NCBI GenBank assembly: GCA_036244855.1
Contig: BQKZ01010725.1
Location: 1,776 to 11,819 of the forward strand
Source: Temnopleurus reevesii
Taxonomy: Eukaryota; Echinodermata; Echinoidea; Temnopleuroida; Temnopleuridae
Reading direction: 5' to 3'
Length of the DNA stretch: 10,044 nt
The notes under the pieces were generated by a model. The model saw only the letters and a list, made by a program, of their open reading frames with translations, was not told where the DNA came from and did no database searches. The position numbers and the translations under genes were made by a program. This document shows, piece after piece, positions 1-7,130 of this stretch; the stretch's first letter is position 1; every line of letters begins with the position of its first letter.

Positions 1-339
1 TTTAGGTTATAACTTTTCCAAAACTTGTTAATTTTTCGTACAATCTTTTGTAGAACATGTTCATGATATCATGTTTCTTTTTAAGTAGATTTGAAGACAA
101 AATTTGGCGATAAAAATATTTGCTTTTACCAAAACTATACTTGGGCTTTAAAGTACTGGGGCTGACAAGTGAGTTCTTCTTTTTTTTTTTGGTTCGATTG
201 TATTCCTCTCAAAATCATATTTAGACAAAATTAAATCATATTGAAACAATCAAAGCTGGTGTAACGCTAAAGATCACTTGACCAATACAATTGCAATTCA
301 ACAACAACAACAAAAATTGTCTCAAGAATTTAAATCCAG
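1..339. other. Gene-free AT-rich stretch
   Basis: I see no credible coding frame, RNA gene or element ends here. The stretch holds an uninterrupted poly-T run at about 180-190 and a short CAA microsatellite listed separately. A GGTTCGA match just after the poly-T run resembles a tRNA B box. It has no matching A box or cloverleaf upstream, so it is not called as a tRNA. Confidence 0.6.
299..313. repeat. CAA trinucleotide microsatellite
   Basis: About five consecutive CAA units are visible. It is a short simple repeat with no sign of function. Confidence 0.8.
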
Positions 340-560
340 ATCCTCCACCCTGCCGAGCATCTGTTTCTACAAGCACGCCATTTCATCAAACCCACACTGA
401 TTTCCAACGCTTGCTAATGGTCAGTGACACCTCAGAATGTTGGCAATTTTAAATGGGAGGTCTGCTTGGTCGTAACTGTCATTGGAAATACGGCGTGACG
501 CCACTGACGTGAAAAAGATGCGACTTCAATTCCGATATCCTCCGATGTCCCAGTGACTTG
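340..560. other. GC-richer patch with CRE-like half-sites
   Basis: This patch is visibly richer in G and C than its flanks. Two TGACG half-sites sit nine bases apart at 496-500 and 505-511 (the second reads TGACGTG). An inverted CCAAT (ATTGG) lies at 481-485, and a small hairpin with a TCCCA/TGGGA stem lies near 548-563. The minus strand is open for 34 codons over 424-525, with mixed and fairly protein-like composition (it includes RRISNDSYDQADLPF). That frame has no start codon and matches no family I recognise. The patch could be a small regulatory region, a short exon relic or chance. I cannot decide from sequence alone. Confidence 0.2.
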
Positions 561-1249
561 GGATAATATGACGATGAGCACCTGTGAAATAACTTATACT
601 TAGAGTGAACTTGACCTTGAAATTGCAAAAAAATCCATCCTACTGTATTCGCTCTACTTCAATTCTTGTTTTAATCCATATTTTGTGATTGACCAAACCT
701 ATGACTTTCTCCATTTTCATGAAACGCTTTGATCACTTTTGTCTTTGTATGAGGTGTATTTTGCTCTCCTTTTTTAAAGAAAAGTCCAATGATGAAGGTT
801 ATTTTTGTGACTTTTGTTTCAAAATGGGATGTCCGACATGTTATGAAGTTTGTAATTGGAAAAAGGTGCAACTTCAGTTTTCAAAAAGACAGCAATATCC
901 AGCTCATTCTATGGAATTTGTCAAAGGATTTCTAAGGTCCTGGCGAATGAAGATTTTTCTTTTTTTTCATATCAAATGTACTCAAAACCATTTTGAAAAA
1001 TGAAAATAAACCTTTTCCCAACCAACTGACACTGTTTTTCAAAGATGACACTCTTCCAAACAGTTGCTTTCTTGGCCTTATCCAAATCTCTTCCAGCTAT
1101 CTCCCAACGATCATTTCCACCTCCAACGATGAAAACAATGACAAATCTTTAGACGTTGATGAACACTCGCAAACTTTCCAGTGACAAGACAACTTGAATG
1201 AACAGGTCTTGACTTGTAAGAATGTTCTGAATGCTGCAGCAAAGAGTAA
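561..1249. other. No supported gene
   Basis: The stretch is AT-rich with several poly-T runs. Short frames on both strands have compositions expected of noncoding DNA. A plus-strand frame at 689-1003 is cysteine-rich in its middle (pairs such as CxxC around FCDFC and CPTC). It is rich in Phe from poly-T runs, and I could not match its cysteine spacing to a zinc-binding family. I treat it as chance. A TGACCTTGA site at 612-620 is described separately. Confidence 0.55.
612..620 (-). promoter_or_regulatory. Extended nuclear receptor half-site (SF-1/ERR type)
   Basis: The plus strand reads TGACCTTGA, so the minus strand reads TCAAGGTCA. This is the textbook extended half-site bound by monomeric receptors of the FTZ-F1/SF-1 and ERR groups. 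The match is exact. A 9-bp site is expected now and then by chance in 10 kb, so binding is unproven. Confidence 0.3.
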
Positions 1250-1378
1250 AGCCCCGGTGACATAGGACCCCGGAAGAAACACAATTCTACACGGCTCTTT
1301 GTTCTGAGGCAGTTACTGCGAATTAACAAAGAGCTGTGTTGAATCGGGTTGCTTCTGGGCCTCTATGTGGCCGGGGCC
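1250..1378. mobile_element. Foldback/MITE-like element, copy 1
   Basis: The two halves of this 129-bp segment are inverted copies of each other. The left arm begins AGCCCCGGTGACATAG, and the reverse complement of the right arm begins GGCCCCGGCCACATAG. By hand count the arms match at about 40 of 52 positions, with a central loop around GAGGCAGTTACTGCG. The element is flanked on both sides by TAA (1247-1249 and 1379-1381), which could be a 3-bp target duplication. A second copy of the same family lies at 3804-3933, about 80% identical overall. Non-coding inverted-repeat elements of this size are typically mobilised in trans by a DNA transposase. A 3-bp TAA duplication would suit the PIF/Harbinger group, but that assignment is a guess, since a 2-bp TA duplication is also possible. 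This copy's arms are more diverged from each other than those of copy 2, suggesting an older insertion. Confidence 0.85.
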
Positions 1379-1381
1379 TAA

Positions 1382-1661
1382 ACAAAATGTTTGCCTTCTT
1401 AATTACGCCCAATTTCATATCTACCTAAGATATATACGCTTCTCAATGACAGAGAACTTGTGACATTTTAGAGAAAGCATTCTCCTTTCCCCTCCCCTTT
1501 CCTTGGATGCCCAAGACCCCAATCACATCTACTTTTCAAAAACAGCTTCCACTAAACTAGTTTCTAAAGATGGTTCCTTAAGCCAATTTTGAAGACCATT
1601 CACATCTGCATGCAGACAAAGACCCTATACAAACCTACTTTCAAAAGTGGCTTTAAACCGA
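1382..1661. other. Gene-free stretch beside dispersed repeat
   Basis: No gene is seen. The stretch contains a loosely repeated phrase (ACCTACTTTCAAAAGTGG near 1634, and a similar ATCTACTTTTCAAAAACAG near 1528) and the palindrome AAACTAGTTT near 1554. The same palindrome recurs near 2164, on the far side of the dispersed repeat copy. This hints that the repeat boundary may extend beyond the core called at 1662-1938, but the similarity is too weak to define element ends. Confidence 0.35.
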
Positions 1662-1938
1662 TAGACCAGTTTTGGGAGGATGGCGCTTCAGTTATTTAAC
1701 TACTTTGTGAGCTGTAGTAAAAGTATTACCATAATTCAGTTTTTCAATGGCAAATTAGAGTATGTTCGTAGTTTGTTTGATTAAAATCGATCAAGAAATG
1801 GCTTAATTATCACAAAATAAAAAATTATGCTGCGGTCTCCCTCCCTAGCACAACATGGTTCACATACAAAATGAATGCGAACTCACACACCACAGACAAT
1901 ACCACCGATCGCTCCGCCCATTCCGGGTCGACGCTCCC
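1662..1938 (+). repeat. Dispersed repeat core, copy 1
   Basis: This 277-bp segment recurs in the same orientation at 7829-8094. Both copies begin GACCAGTTTTGGGAGGA and run together through ATGCTGCGG, ACAAAATGAATGCGAACTC and CACACCACAGACAATAC, ending near GACGCTC. Over the first 176 bp I count about 19 mismatches (about 89% identity). Copy 1 has 11 extra bases after GCTGCGGTC. No open frame is conserved between the copies, there are no terminal inverted repeats, and no flanking duplication was found. It is most simply a fragment of a non-autonomous interspersed element whose true ends lie outside the shared core. Confidence 0.85.
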
Positions 1939-2228
1939 CTACAGACTACAGACCCGCGAATTGGTTAAAAATCTGCTTCAATTAAGTCTACTTGACATCG
2001 TCAGGGTTGGATTTAAAATCTCAGGCCATTTTACAAGTCTCGAACATTCAAACTACCAGCTGCACTGGTTCATGGTTACAAAAATCTACCTTGTAAAGTG
2101 GATTTCAAAACCAGTTTGGAAGCCAAGTTTCATGGTCGCTTGTCCCATTTCAGAGATGCCTTTAAACTAGTTTGTTAAATTGGTTTCGGTTAATGCCATA
2201 TATCCGAACTGGGTTTTTATAATGAACG
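1939..2228. other. Unassigned sequence after dispersed repeat
   Basis: I see no gene. A plus-strand frame beginning inside the repeat (1871-2170) runs through this stretch. Its start lies in repeat DNA and its composition is unremarkable, so I do not call it. The AAACTAGTTT palindrome occurs near 2164. Confidence 0.5.
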
Positions 2229-2280
2229 GCTTTTATATAGCGCTTATCAACTCTAAGAATTCTCTAAGAGCTCTACAAAT
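2229..2280 (+). repeat. TTTATATAGCGC-type interspersed module
   Basis: The segment carries TTTTATATAGCGCTTATC followed about 30 bases later by CTCTAAGAGCTCTACAAAT. From memory, a TTTATATAGCGC start followed by a GCGCTCTACA-like end is a recurring module in noncoding DNA of sea urchins and other marine invertebrates. Here the second GCGC has decayed to GAGC. Assignment rests on recognition, not on a second copy in this window. Confidence 0.5.
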
Positions 2281-2710
2281 GCAGCATTTTTGTCTGCTTC
2301 ATGTACATAAATCTGTGTTAAAAGAAAAAGTCTGCTGAATCAGTAACTGATACAGGAGTATTTTTTTTTAATTTCATTCCTGGGCTTTGTTTGATAGCCA
2401 AGCCCTTTAAGCCTGTGTTAAGGTGGCAGCCTCCCCCATTTCCAACTCTGATGGTTATGAACTTGGCTCCAAAAAGGTCATCAGCATTTATCCTGAACAT
2501 TCAGGAATGTTTCCATATTTCATAACTCTTTTCTCTTTTTCAATGATCCAACCTCCCACCATCTCTCCTGTTTTGATTGCTGTGACAACAGATGAAAAAC
2601 AAATTTGGGTAAGTGATAGGTATGTGGAGGGCATCCCTCCCATCTGTCTGCTTCATCAGGGCGGATGGGTCCGTTCACACCATTAACATTTGCCCAGCGA
2701 AAATTTCTAG
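2281..2710. other. Gene-free stretch with hairpin and donor-like site
   Basis: A poly-T run lies near 2359-2367. An 87-codon plus-strand frame (2423-2686) overlaps a strong splice-donor-like GGTAAGTGA at about 2608-2616, and a perfect 6-bp hairpin (GGAGGG-CAT-CCCTCC) lies at 2626-2640. The frame matches no family I know and runs past the donor without change of composition. I regard exon status as unlikely but not excluded. Confidence 0.35.
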
Positions 2711-2717
2711 CTAAATG

Positions 2718-2742
2718 TAGGGTTAGGGTTAGGGCTAGGGCT
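2718..2742 (+). repeat. Short interstitial TTAGGG tract
   Basis: The sequence reads TAGGG followed by two TTAGGG units and one CTAGGG unit. TTAGGG is the telomere repeat of vertebrates and many deuterostomes, including sea urchins. An internal tract this short can arise from break repair with telomere sequence or by chance slippage. Nothing indicates a real chromosome end. Confidence 0.7.
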
Positions 2743-2805
2743 AAAAACTATGAAAGGGGTTTATGCTTCAACATGATCAGAATTTGGATTATATCTAGTC
2801 TCAGG

Positions 2806-2877
2806 TTTGGGATTATATTTGACATTGGGTTTGACATAAGGTTTAACACTAAATTTGACATTAAGCTTATTATAAGG
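2806..2877 (+). repeat. Degenerate 12-bp minisatellite
   Basis: Six consecutive 12-base units can be lined up: TTTGGGATTATA, TTTGACATTGGG, TTTGACATAAGG, TTTAACACTAAA, TTTGACATTAAG and CTTATTATAAGG. Each differs from a TTTGACATTAGG-like consensus at a few positions. The period is a multiple of three, so the overlapping short frame shows a four-residue FDI-type rhythm. That rhythm is a by-product of the repeat and not evidence for a protein. Confidence 0.75.
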
Positions 2878-2883
2878 CTTTAA

Positions 2884-3253
2884 TAAATGTGGAGATTTTT
2901 GCACGAGCAATTGTCGCTGTATCAATTAAATGTAATGGGATCTTCATGGAAGTTATTAGACCAAGATAATTTTACCTTAACTGGTTGTGAATTAAAAAAA
3001 TCATGTTGCAGGCATTCATAAAATGATCTAGGCTTATGAATTACATAATTTTCATGATCTGATTTCACAGCTCCAGCTAAAAATTCCAGAATGTGTTTAA
3101 AAAAATATATTCATTTTAGTACCAAATAAACACACAGATGATAAATAAAATAATATATACTGGATTTAACTGGAAAATGATCAGTCATTCCCAATGGTCG
3201 TTCTACTATGCGTAACTATATTTTGTGTGAAGTACTGCTTAAGATAAAAAAAT
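2884..3253. other. No supported gene, AT-rich
   Basis: No coding frame or RNA signal is visible. The last 50 bases (GTAACTATATTTTGTGTGAA near 3212) resemble the end of the tandem unit that follows, so the tandem array may begin with a decayed partial unit here. Confidence 0.5.
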
Positions 3254-3649
3254 GTGTGATGTGAAAGGGGCTTGTGACAGCAAGCTTCTAGAAGCTATGA
3301 TCTTGCACAGTAGCTTGTCTGATAATTGCTCACATTTTCTGTTATTCTAACTGGTAAAAAGTATTTTTTCATGTGAACCAAATTCAGAAAGTTTGGTGTA
3401 AAAGAGGTTTCTGATATCAAGAATCTAGAAACTAGGATCTAGCAGAGTAGCTTGTCTAAGCATAGACCTAGATCTATGGTCTAAGGGGCTAATTGCTCAA
3501 ATCTTCCTGTTATTCCAACTGGTAACTATCTTCACATATTTTGTATGTGAACTAATTTAGCAAAGCCTGGTGTGAATGGGGTTTCTGACAGCAAGCGTCT
3601 AGAAGCTATGATCTTGCACAGTAGCTTGTCTAAGGGGATAATTGCTCGC
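3254..3649 (+). repeat. Tandem repeat, two full units and one partial
   Basis: Three units start near 3254, 3391 and 3566. Shared landmarks are GGTGTGAA(A/T)GGGG, TCTGACAGCAAGC, TCTAGAAGCTATGATCTTGC, CAGTAGCTTGTCTAAGGGG, AATTGCTC, CTGTTATTC(C/T)AACTGGTAA and ATGTGAACTAA. Units one and three are closest to each other across AGAAGCTATGATCTTGCACA. Unit two is the most diverged and carries an insertion at 3461-3485. Unit three stops after AATTGCTCGCA. A run of 64 codons at 3572-3766 overlaps unit three but owes its existence to the repeat. The array has no coding role that I can see. Confidence 0.85.
3461..3485. repeat. Palindromic insertion with 7-bp flanking duplication
   Basis: Unit three of the surrounding array reads GTCTAAGGGG without interruption. 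Unit two instead reads GTCTAAG (3454-3460), an 18-base near-palindrome CATAGACCTAGATCTATG (3461-3478), then GTCTAAG again (3479-3485) before GGG. The comparison shows a 25-bp insertion made of the palindrome plus a 7-bp duplicated flank. It may be a remnant of a very small inverted-repeat element, or a templated slippage product. Confidence 0.65.
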
Positions 3650-3803
3650 AGAGATTCTCTTGGTTGGGGGTCTTCACACTCGAACGAATTGAAGCAGTCC
3701 CATCACAACCACAAGAGGTGCAGAGAAGGATGTAGGTGTATACCATCAAACTTGCATCATGTTTAAACACTTAGGACGTGCTATTCAAAAGTTACAATTG
3801 ATA
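3650..3803. other. Spacer between tandem array and foldback element
   Basis: No gene or repeat was recognised. The short ATA flank at 3801-3803 is the left side of the candidate target duplication of the foldback element. Confidence 0.5.
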
Positions 3804-3933
3804 AGCCCAGGTCACATAGAACCCCAGAAGCAACACGATTCACCCCGACTCATTGTTCTGAGGCAGTTAACTGTGAATTGACAAAGAGTTGGGGTGAATC
3901 GTGTTGCTTCCGGTGTTCTATGTGACCGGGGCT
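3804..3933. mobile_element. Foldback/MITE-like element, copy 2
   Basis: This 130-bp near-perfect inverted repeat belongs to the same family as 1250-1378. The left arm starts AGCCCAGGTCACATAG and the reverse complement of the right arm starts AGCCCCGGTCACATAG. By hand count about 47 of 52 arm positions pair, around a loop containing the palindrome CAGTTAACTG. ATA flanks both ends (3801-3803 and 3934-3936), consistent with a 3-bp target duplication. There is no coding capacity, so any movement would depend on a transposase supplied elsewhere. The higher arm identity suggests it inserted more recently than copy 1, or that its arms have been homogenised. The transcript of either strand would fold into one long hairpin. 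Confidence 0.9.
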
Positions 3934-3936
3934 ATA

Positions 3937-4528
3937 GGAACGAGCCAATCAATATCGTTGTTTCATGCGCATCTTATTAGCAGCGCATATCATGCGAAAA
4001 TGAAAATGCGTGTTATAATTTGCTATTGATTAGCGCACAATTTCAGATTTTGAACAACACCCGCAAAGAGTGACAAATCGGCTAATTTCCACCTCTCCGA
4101 ACCTTTGCCTCACCGATTCAGATGCCAATTTGCCCAACTGAAATAGTAGATATACTGAGGGACTAACTTTACTTGCTAAGCTACTGCCTTTGCCATTCTC
4201 TGTCACTCAAATGGCGGCAGCTGAGTATGCATTGATAAATTTGAGAACTTCTATGGAAATAGTCATAAAACAAGTAGGGCAATATTCACAAAATTGAAGG
4301 CGAAGAGAAAATGATTTTCACTCATAATTCATTGAAATTGTTAATTATGTAAGTTTCTAGCACCATGCTACCTTATGCATTTGAGTGAAACAGTGTATCT
4401 GTGCAACACAGTCCAATCTGCATCATTTGGTGTGGTGTGAACTCATCTCTTGATCATATGAATATGCCATTGAGTTGAACATGGAAATGACGCTGGAGTG
4501 GGAAGAGAGGTGGAAATGGTTGCAACTC
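3937..4528. other. Gene-free stretch with small inverted repeat
   Basis: No gene is supported. Around 3966-4055 GCGCA/TGCG words are clustered (CATGCGCATC, CAGCGCATATCATGCG, TAGCGCAC). An exact 11-bp inverted pair, TCACTCAAATG at 4203-4213 and CATTTGAGTGA at 4378-4388, bounds a 186-bp segment. It could be a tiny element, but no target duplication is evident. A minus-strand frame at 4423-4629 has no recognisable features. Confidence 0.45.
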
Positions 4529-4544
4529 TGACCTTGGATGACCT
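4529..4544 (-). promoter_or_regulatory. DR4 nuclear receptor-type site
   Basis: The plus strand reads TGACCT, four bases, then TGACCT. On the minus strand this is AGGTCA-TCCA-AGGTCA, a perfect direct repeat with a 4-bp spacer. In animals this spacing is the classic element for RXR partners such as thyroid hormone receptor and LXR-type receptors. The match is exact in both halves. Whether it is bound cannot be told from sequence, and no promoter was recognised nearby. Confidence 0.4.
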
Positions 4545-4644
4545 TCAATGGAATGTCCTCCCCATGACTTGGAAACATTAATGTAGCCCTTGAACATTCT
4601 CTCCCTTCTCCACTCCTAAAAGGAAACACAACTCTGATGTGAGT

Positions 4645-4645
4645 N
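4645..4645. other. Ambiguous base (N)
   Basis: A single unresolved base interrupts the sequence. It marks low-quality or polymorphic assembly at this point and affects no feature called here. Confidence 0.99.
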
Positions 4646-4649
4646 TGTC

Positions 4650-5208
4650 CACGCCATCACCAAAATTTGGCATAATTGAACGTTGTTTTAATGTAAATAT
4701 GCATGTCATCACTTAAGAGTGGTTTTAACAATATAAGAATATGATGACCATTGTGATATTCTCAGATCATTATAATCAAAAGGATTTTAAAAATAATCAA
4801 AATTGAAGTGTAAGTTTGAATATGAATCCATGTTTCAGCGGCAACTATTACTGAATTCAGGAATCAGACCTAATGCCAAAATCACAAAACTTCTGATTTT
4901 AACCATTGTAAAACATTTAGTAACATCTTGTTTATCAACTATGTTTTTATGTCATAAAAGACTATCCACATGCATGTTTCCAGACAATCTCTTTCTCCAA
5001 ATCGGGTGCTTGATATTTGTGATAATCTCATTAAGATTTGTGAGAACCTCTTTCACTGCCACCAAATTTTTTTCTGCTCTCTTTTCCAAGTTTCTTATTC
5101 ACATTTTTAAAAGGCCCAACTAACCATCTGTCTCCTCCTCTTCAACTTTTCAAACTATTTACCTAAATACACAATGTCATAAAGATGGAAGGCAATGTTT
5201 GTCATATT
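4650..5208. other. No supported gene
   Basis: The stretch is AT-rich. A 106-codon plus-strand frame at 4803-5123 is hydrophobic and Phe/Leu-rich, as expected when poly-T and CTT-rich DNA is translated. It has no recognisable domain and no splice context that would support it. I see no repeat copies elsewhere in the window. Confidence 0.55.
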
Positions 5209-5221
5209 GGGTCAAAGGTCA
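5209..5221 (+). promoter_or_regulatory. DR1 nuclear receptor-type site
   Basis: The sequence GGGTCA-A-AGGTCA is a direct repeat of the receptor half-site with a single-base spacer. It is the consensus bound by HNF4, COUP-TF and RXR dimers in animals. It lies about 680 bases from the DR4 at 4529-4544. The match is clean, but occupancy and target gene are unknown. Confidence 0.4.
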
Positions 5222-5790
5222 AATCAACTGCCACAGATGCTATTTATCATACCAATTGGGACAACATCAAAAACACATATCTAGAACCATATCACTGAAA
5301 TATGTATTATCTGAGATTTTGAGCGATGAATTTCAAGACATATTGACTAGATAAACACTGACCCAAGATCCAATAACCTGGAAATTTCATAACAAATCTT
5401 TCAACATCGCAATCTAGATTTAAATCTACGCATTTAAAACATCAAGCCGGATCATGTTTAACAGCATTTTTCTATCATTCTTGAATATCATGCCAGACAT
5501 TGATATAGCACTAAGTTCAGAAGAAGAATTTCAAATCAAAGAAAGAAAATGTTTTGAAGTTACTGTACAAGCCAATATTCTAATGAACATAAATTCTAGT
5601 GAATTAATTTAATTTCAGACATATTTAAATATTAGAAGGTTTTTAATTTCCTGTTTCGAAAAATCATAGTAGACAAGTCTGTGGGCAATATAGTGAGTGA
5701 AAATCTTAGCACATTCATGATCGCAAAAGTTGTAATAAGCCTTTACGACAAGATCACAAATTAAAAATAAGAAAGAACGTCAGAAAATCT
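5222..5790. other. No supported gene, AT-rich
   Basis: No long frame, RNA gene or strong repeat is seen. The end of this stretch (AAATTAAAAATAAGAAAG near 5758) may be a decayed earlier unit of the degenerate array that follows. Confidence 0.55.
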
Positions 5791-6100
5791 TACATCAAAC
5801 ATTATTAGCAATACAAGAGGGTAACAAAATTGCATTCCAATTGATTTTTTTAAAACAGACAAAAACTTGTTTAGAGAAAAAAGTTGTTTGAAAAAATATT
5901 AAACCCAAAATTAAATTAATAAAATCTTTCACAGAATACCAAACTTTGGTCATTCAACACATCATCAATACAAAGGGCTATCATGATTCCATTCAACTTT
6001 CAAGATAGATAAAACTTGGTCATTGTTTTAAAAATTGAATCATTAGCCTATATATTGCGCAAAATTAATAAAAGCATTCACAGAATACAAAATTTTGGGG
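5791..6100 (+). repeat. Degenerate tandem repeat, period about 150 bp
   Basis: Two diverged units line up. The landmarks are CAATACAA(G/A)GGG (5809 and 5967), a CATTCCAATTGA/CATTCAACTTTC block, ACA(G/A)A(C/T)AAAAACTTG(T/G) and AAATTAATAAAA(T/G)C(T/A)TTCACAGAATAC (near 5913 and 6062). Landmark offsets are 149 to 158 bases, so small indels have accumulated. The sequence is too AT-rich to be confident of finer alignment. Confidence 0.6.
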
Positions 6101-6349
6101 TCTCTGGAGTCTCCAATTGGATTGAACTTGGGGTGTGTGCTTATCTCTTACATGGACAAATAATTCATATGCAATTCAAAAGGAACCATGGTGACAAACA
6201 TATGGTCCACTTCTCCTATCTTATCAACCATTAATATCCCATTGATATGGTCATAGACTTGGCGCTAGAGAGGTATGCAGGGCCATTAACATTTACATCA
6301 TAATTCTTGGATCATCTTTCATCGACTTGACCCCACTTTGTAAACTATG
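6101..6349. other. Spacer between repeat arrays
   Basis: I see nothing coding or structured here beyond a short frame at 6016-6234 that starts in the upstream array. Confidence 0.5.
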
Positions 6350-7130
6350 GGCCATCTATCTGTCCATCCTTCACTTTGTTTATGGCTGAACATTGGCATT
6401 GGGTTCACAGAGATGACAGTAAATTATGTGAAGAGAGACCAGGGCAGTGTTTCACCAAATCATTCTTATAGTTATCACTTTGAGAAAGACTGGAGTACTA
6501 ACAAGTGTAATATGCACAAGATTCTCAATCATTCAGCACAAGGTTTGTTAGTGTATCAGTCGTTCATAGAATCGTTCTTAAATTCTTTTCTAACTCCGCA
6601 AAATACCACCACGAGCAGAGTTTTTTTAAATCGTTCTTTCACAAAAGTTATCAGCAACTTTAAGAAAGACTGGAGTACTCTGATGAGTGTAATACGTGTA
6701 ATATTCTCGATCATTCAGCACAAGAACCAGGACCAGTTATGTTTAAAATTGTTCTTTAATAAAGTCTTTCATTGGATGGTGAAACACCACCAAGGCCCAT
6801 CTATCTGTCCATCCTTCATTTTGTTTACAACTGAACACTACAGTAGCTTTGGGTTAACAGGGATGATGGTAATTTATGTGAAGGTAGACCCGGGTTTTTT
6901 TTTTTACCTACTAGCATCCCTCAGTCCCTGCTATATACTATGGACGTTCAGGAAGGCGTTTCATGAAGCTAGTTCGCCGCGACAAGCAGTCCTTTTCCGC
7001 CAGATACCATAGCAAAAAATATGTTAATCGGTGAAATACGCATAAGATCATTGATCGTTCAACACAAGAAGTGATACCAGTCGTGCGTAAAGTCGTTCGT
7101 AAATTGGTGGAACGTCGCCCTGGTCGCAAA
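6350..7130 (+). repeat. Compound degenerate repeat (X-A-B-X'-C)
   Basis: Two modules recur. Module X (6350-6450 and 6796-6897) shares CATCTATCTGTCCATCCTTCA, TTGGGTTNACAG(A/G)GATGA and TTATGTGAAG. The second module appears three times (about 6450-6600, 6618-6790 and 6955-7130). It shares GAAAGACTGGAGTACT in the first two copies, (A/G)TTCA(G/A)CACAAG in all three, and a CAGTCGT...TCGTTC(T/G)TAAATT block in the first and third. Offsets are about 182 and 344 bases. A 221-codon frame at 6347-7012 spans this array. Its two ends translate the two X copies in the same frame, but the copies do not preserve residues well and no domain is visible, so it is not called as a gene. A poly-T run occurs at 6895-6905. 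Confidence 0.75.

Noticed and set aside
150..215. tRNA gene or tRNA-derived SINE head at GGTTCGATT
   Set aside because: No A box at the right distance and no cloverleaf stems can be drawn.
689..1003. Cysteine-rich small protein (104 codons)
   Set aside because: Cysteine spacing matches no zinc-binding or secreted family I know, and the frame is dominated by Phe and Lys from poly-T and poly-A rich DNA.
2423..2608. Exon ending at a GGTAAGTGA donor
   Set aside because: The donor match is good, but no convincing acceptor, conserved peptide or codon signal supports it.
2665..2883. Small protein with FDI-type four-residue repeats
   Set aside because: The rhythm is the direct translation of a 12-bp noncoding minisatellite.
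3254..3649. CRISPR-like array
   Set aside because: Units are long, adjacent and diverged with no short identical repeats separated by unique spacers, and the DNA appears eukaryotic.
4803..5123. 106-codon hydrophobic frame as membrane protein
   Set aside because: Hydrophobicity follows from T-rich DNA, and there is no signal peptide, domain or splice support.
6347..7012. 221-codon plus-strand open frame
   Set aside because: It lies within a degenerate repeat array, its repeated parts do not conserve residues, and it has no recognisable domain.
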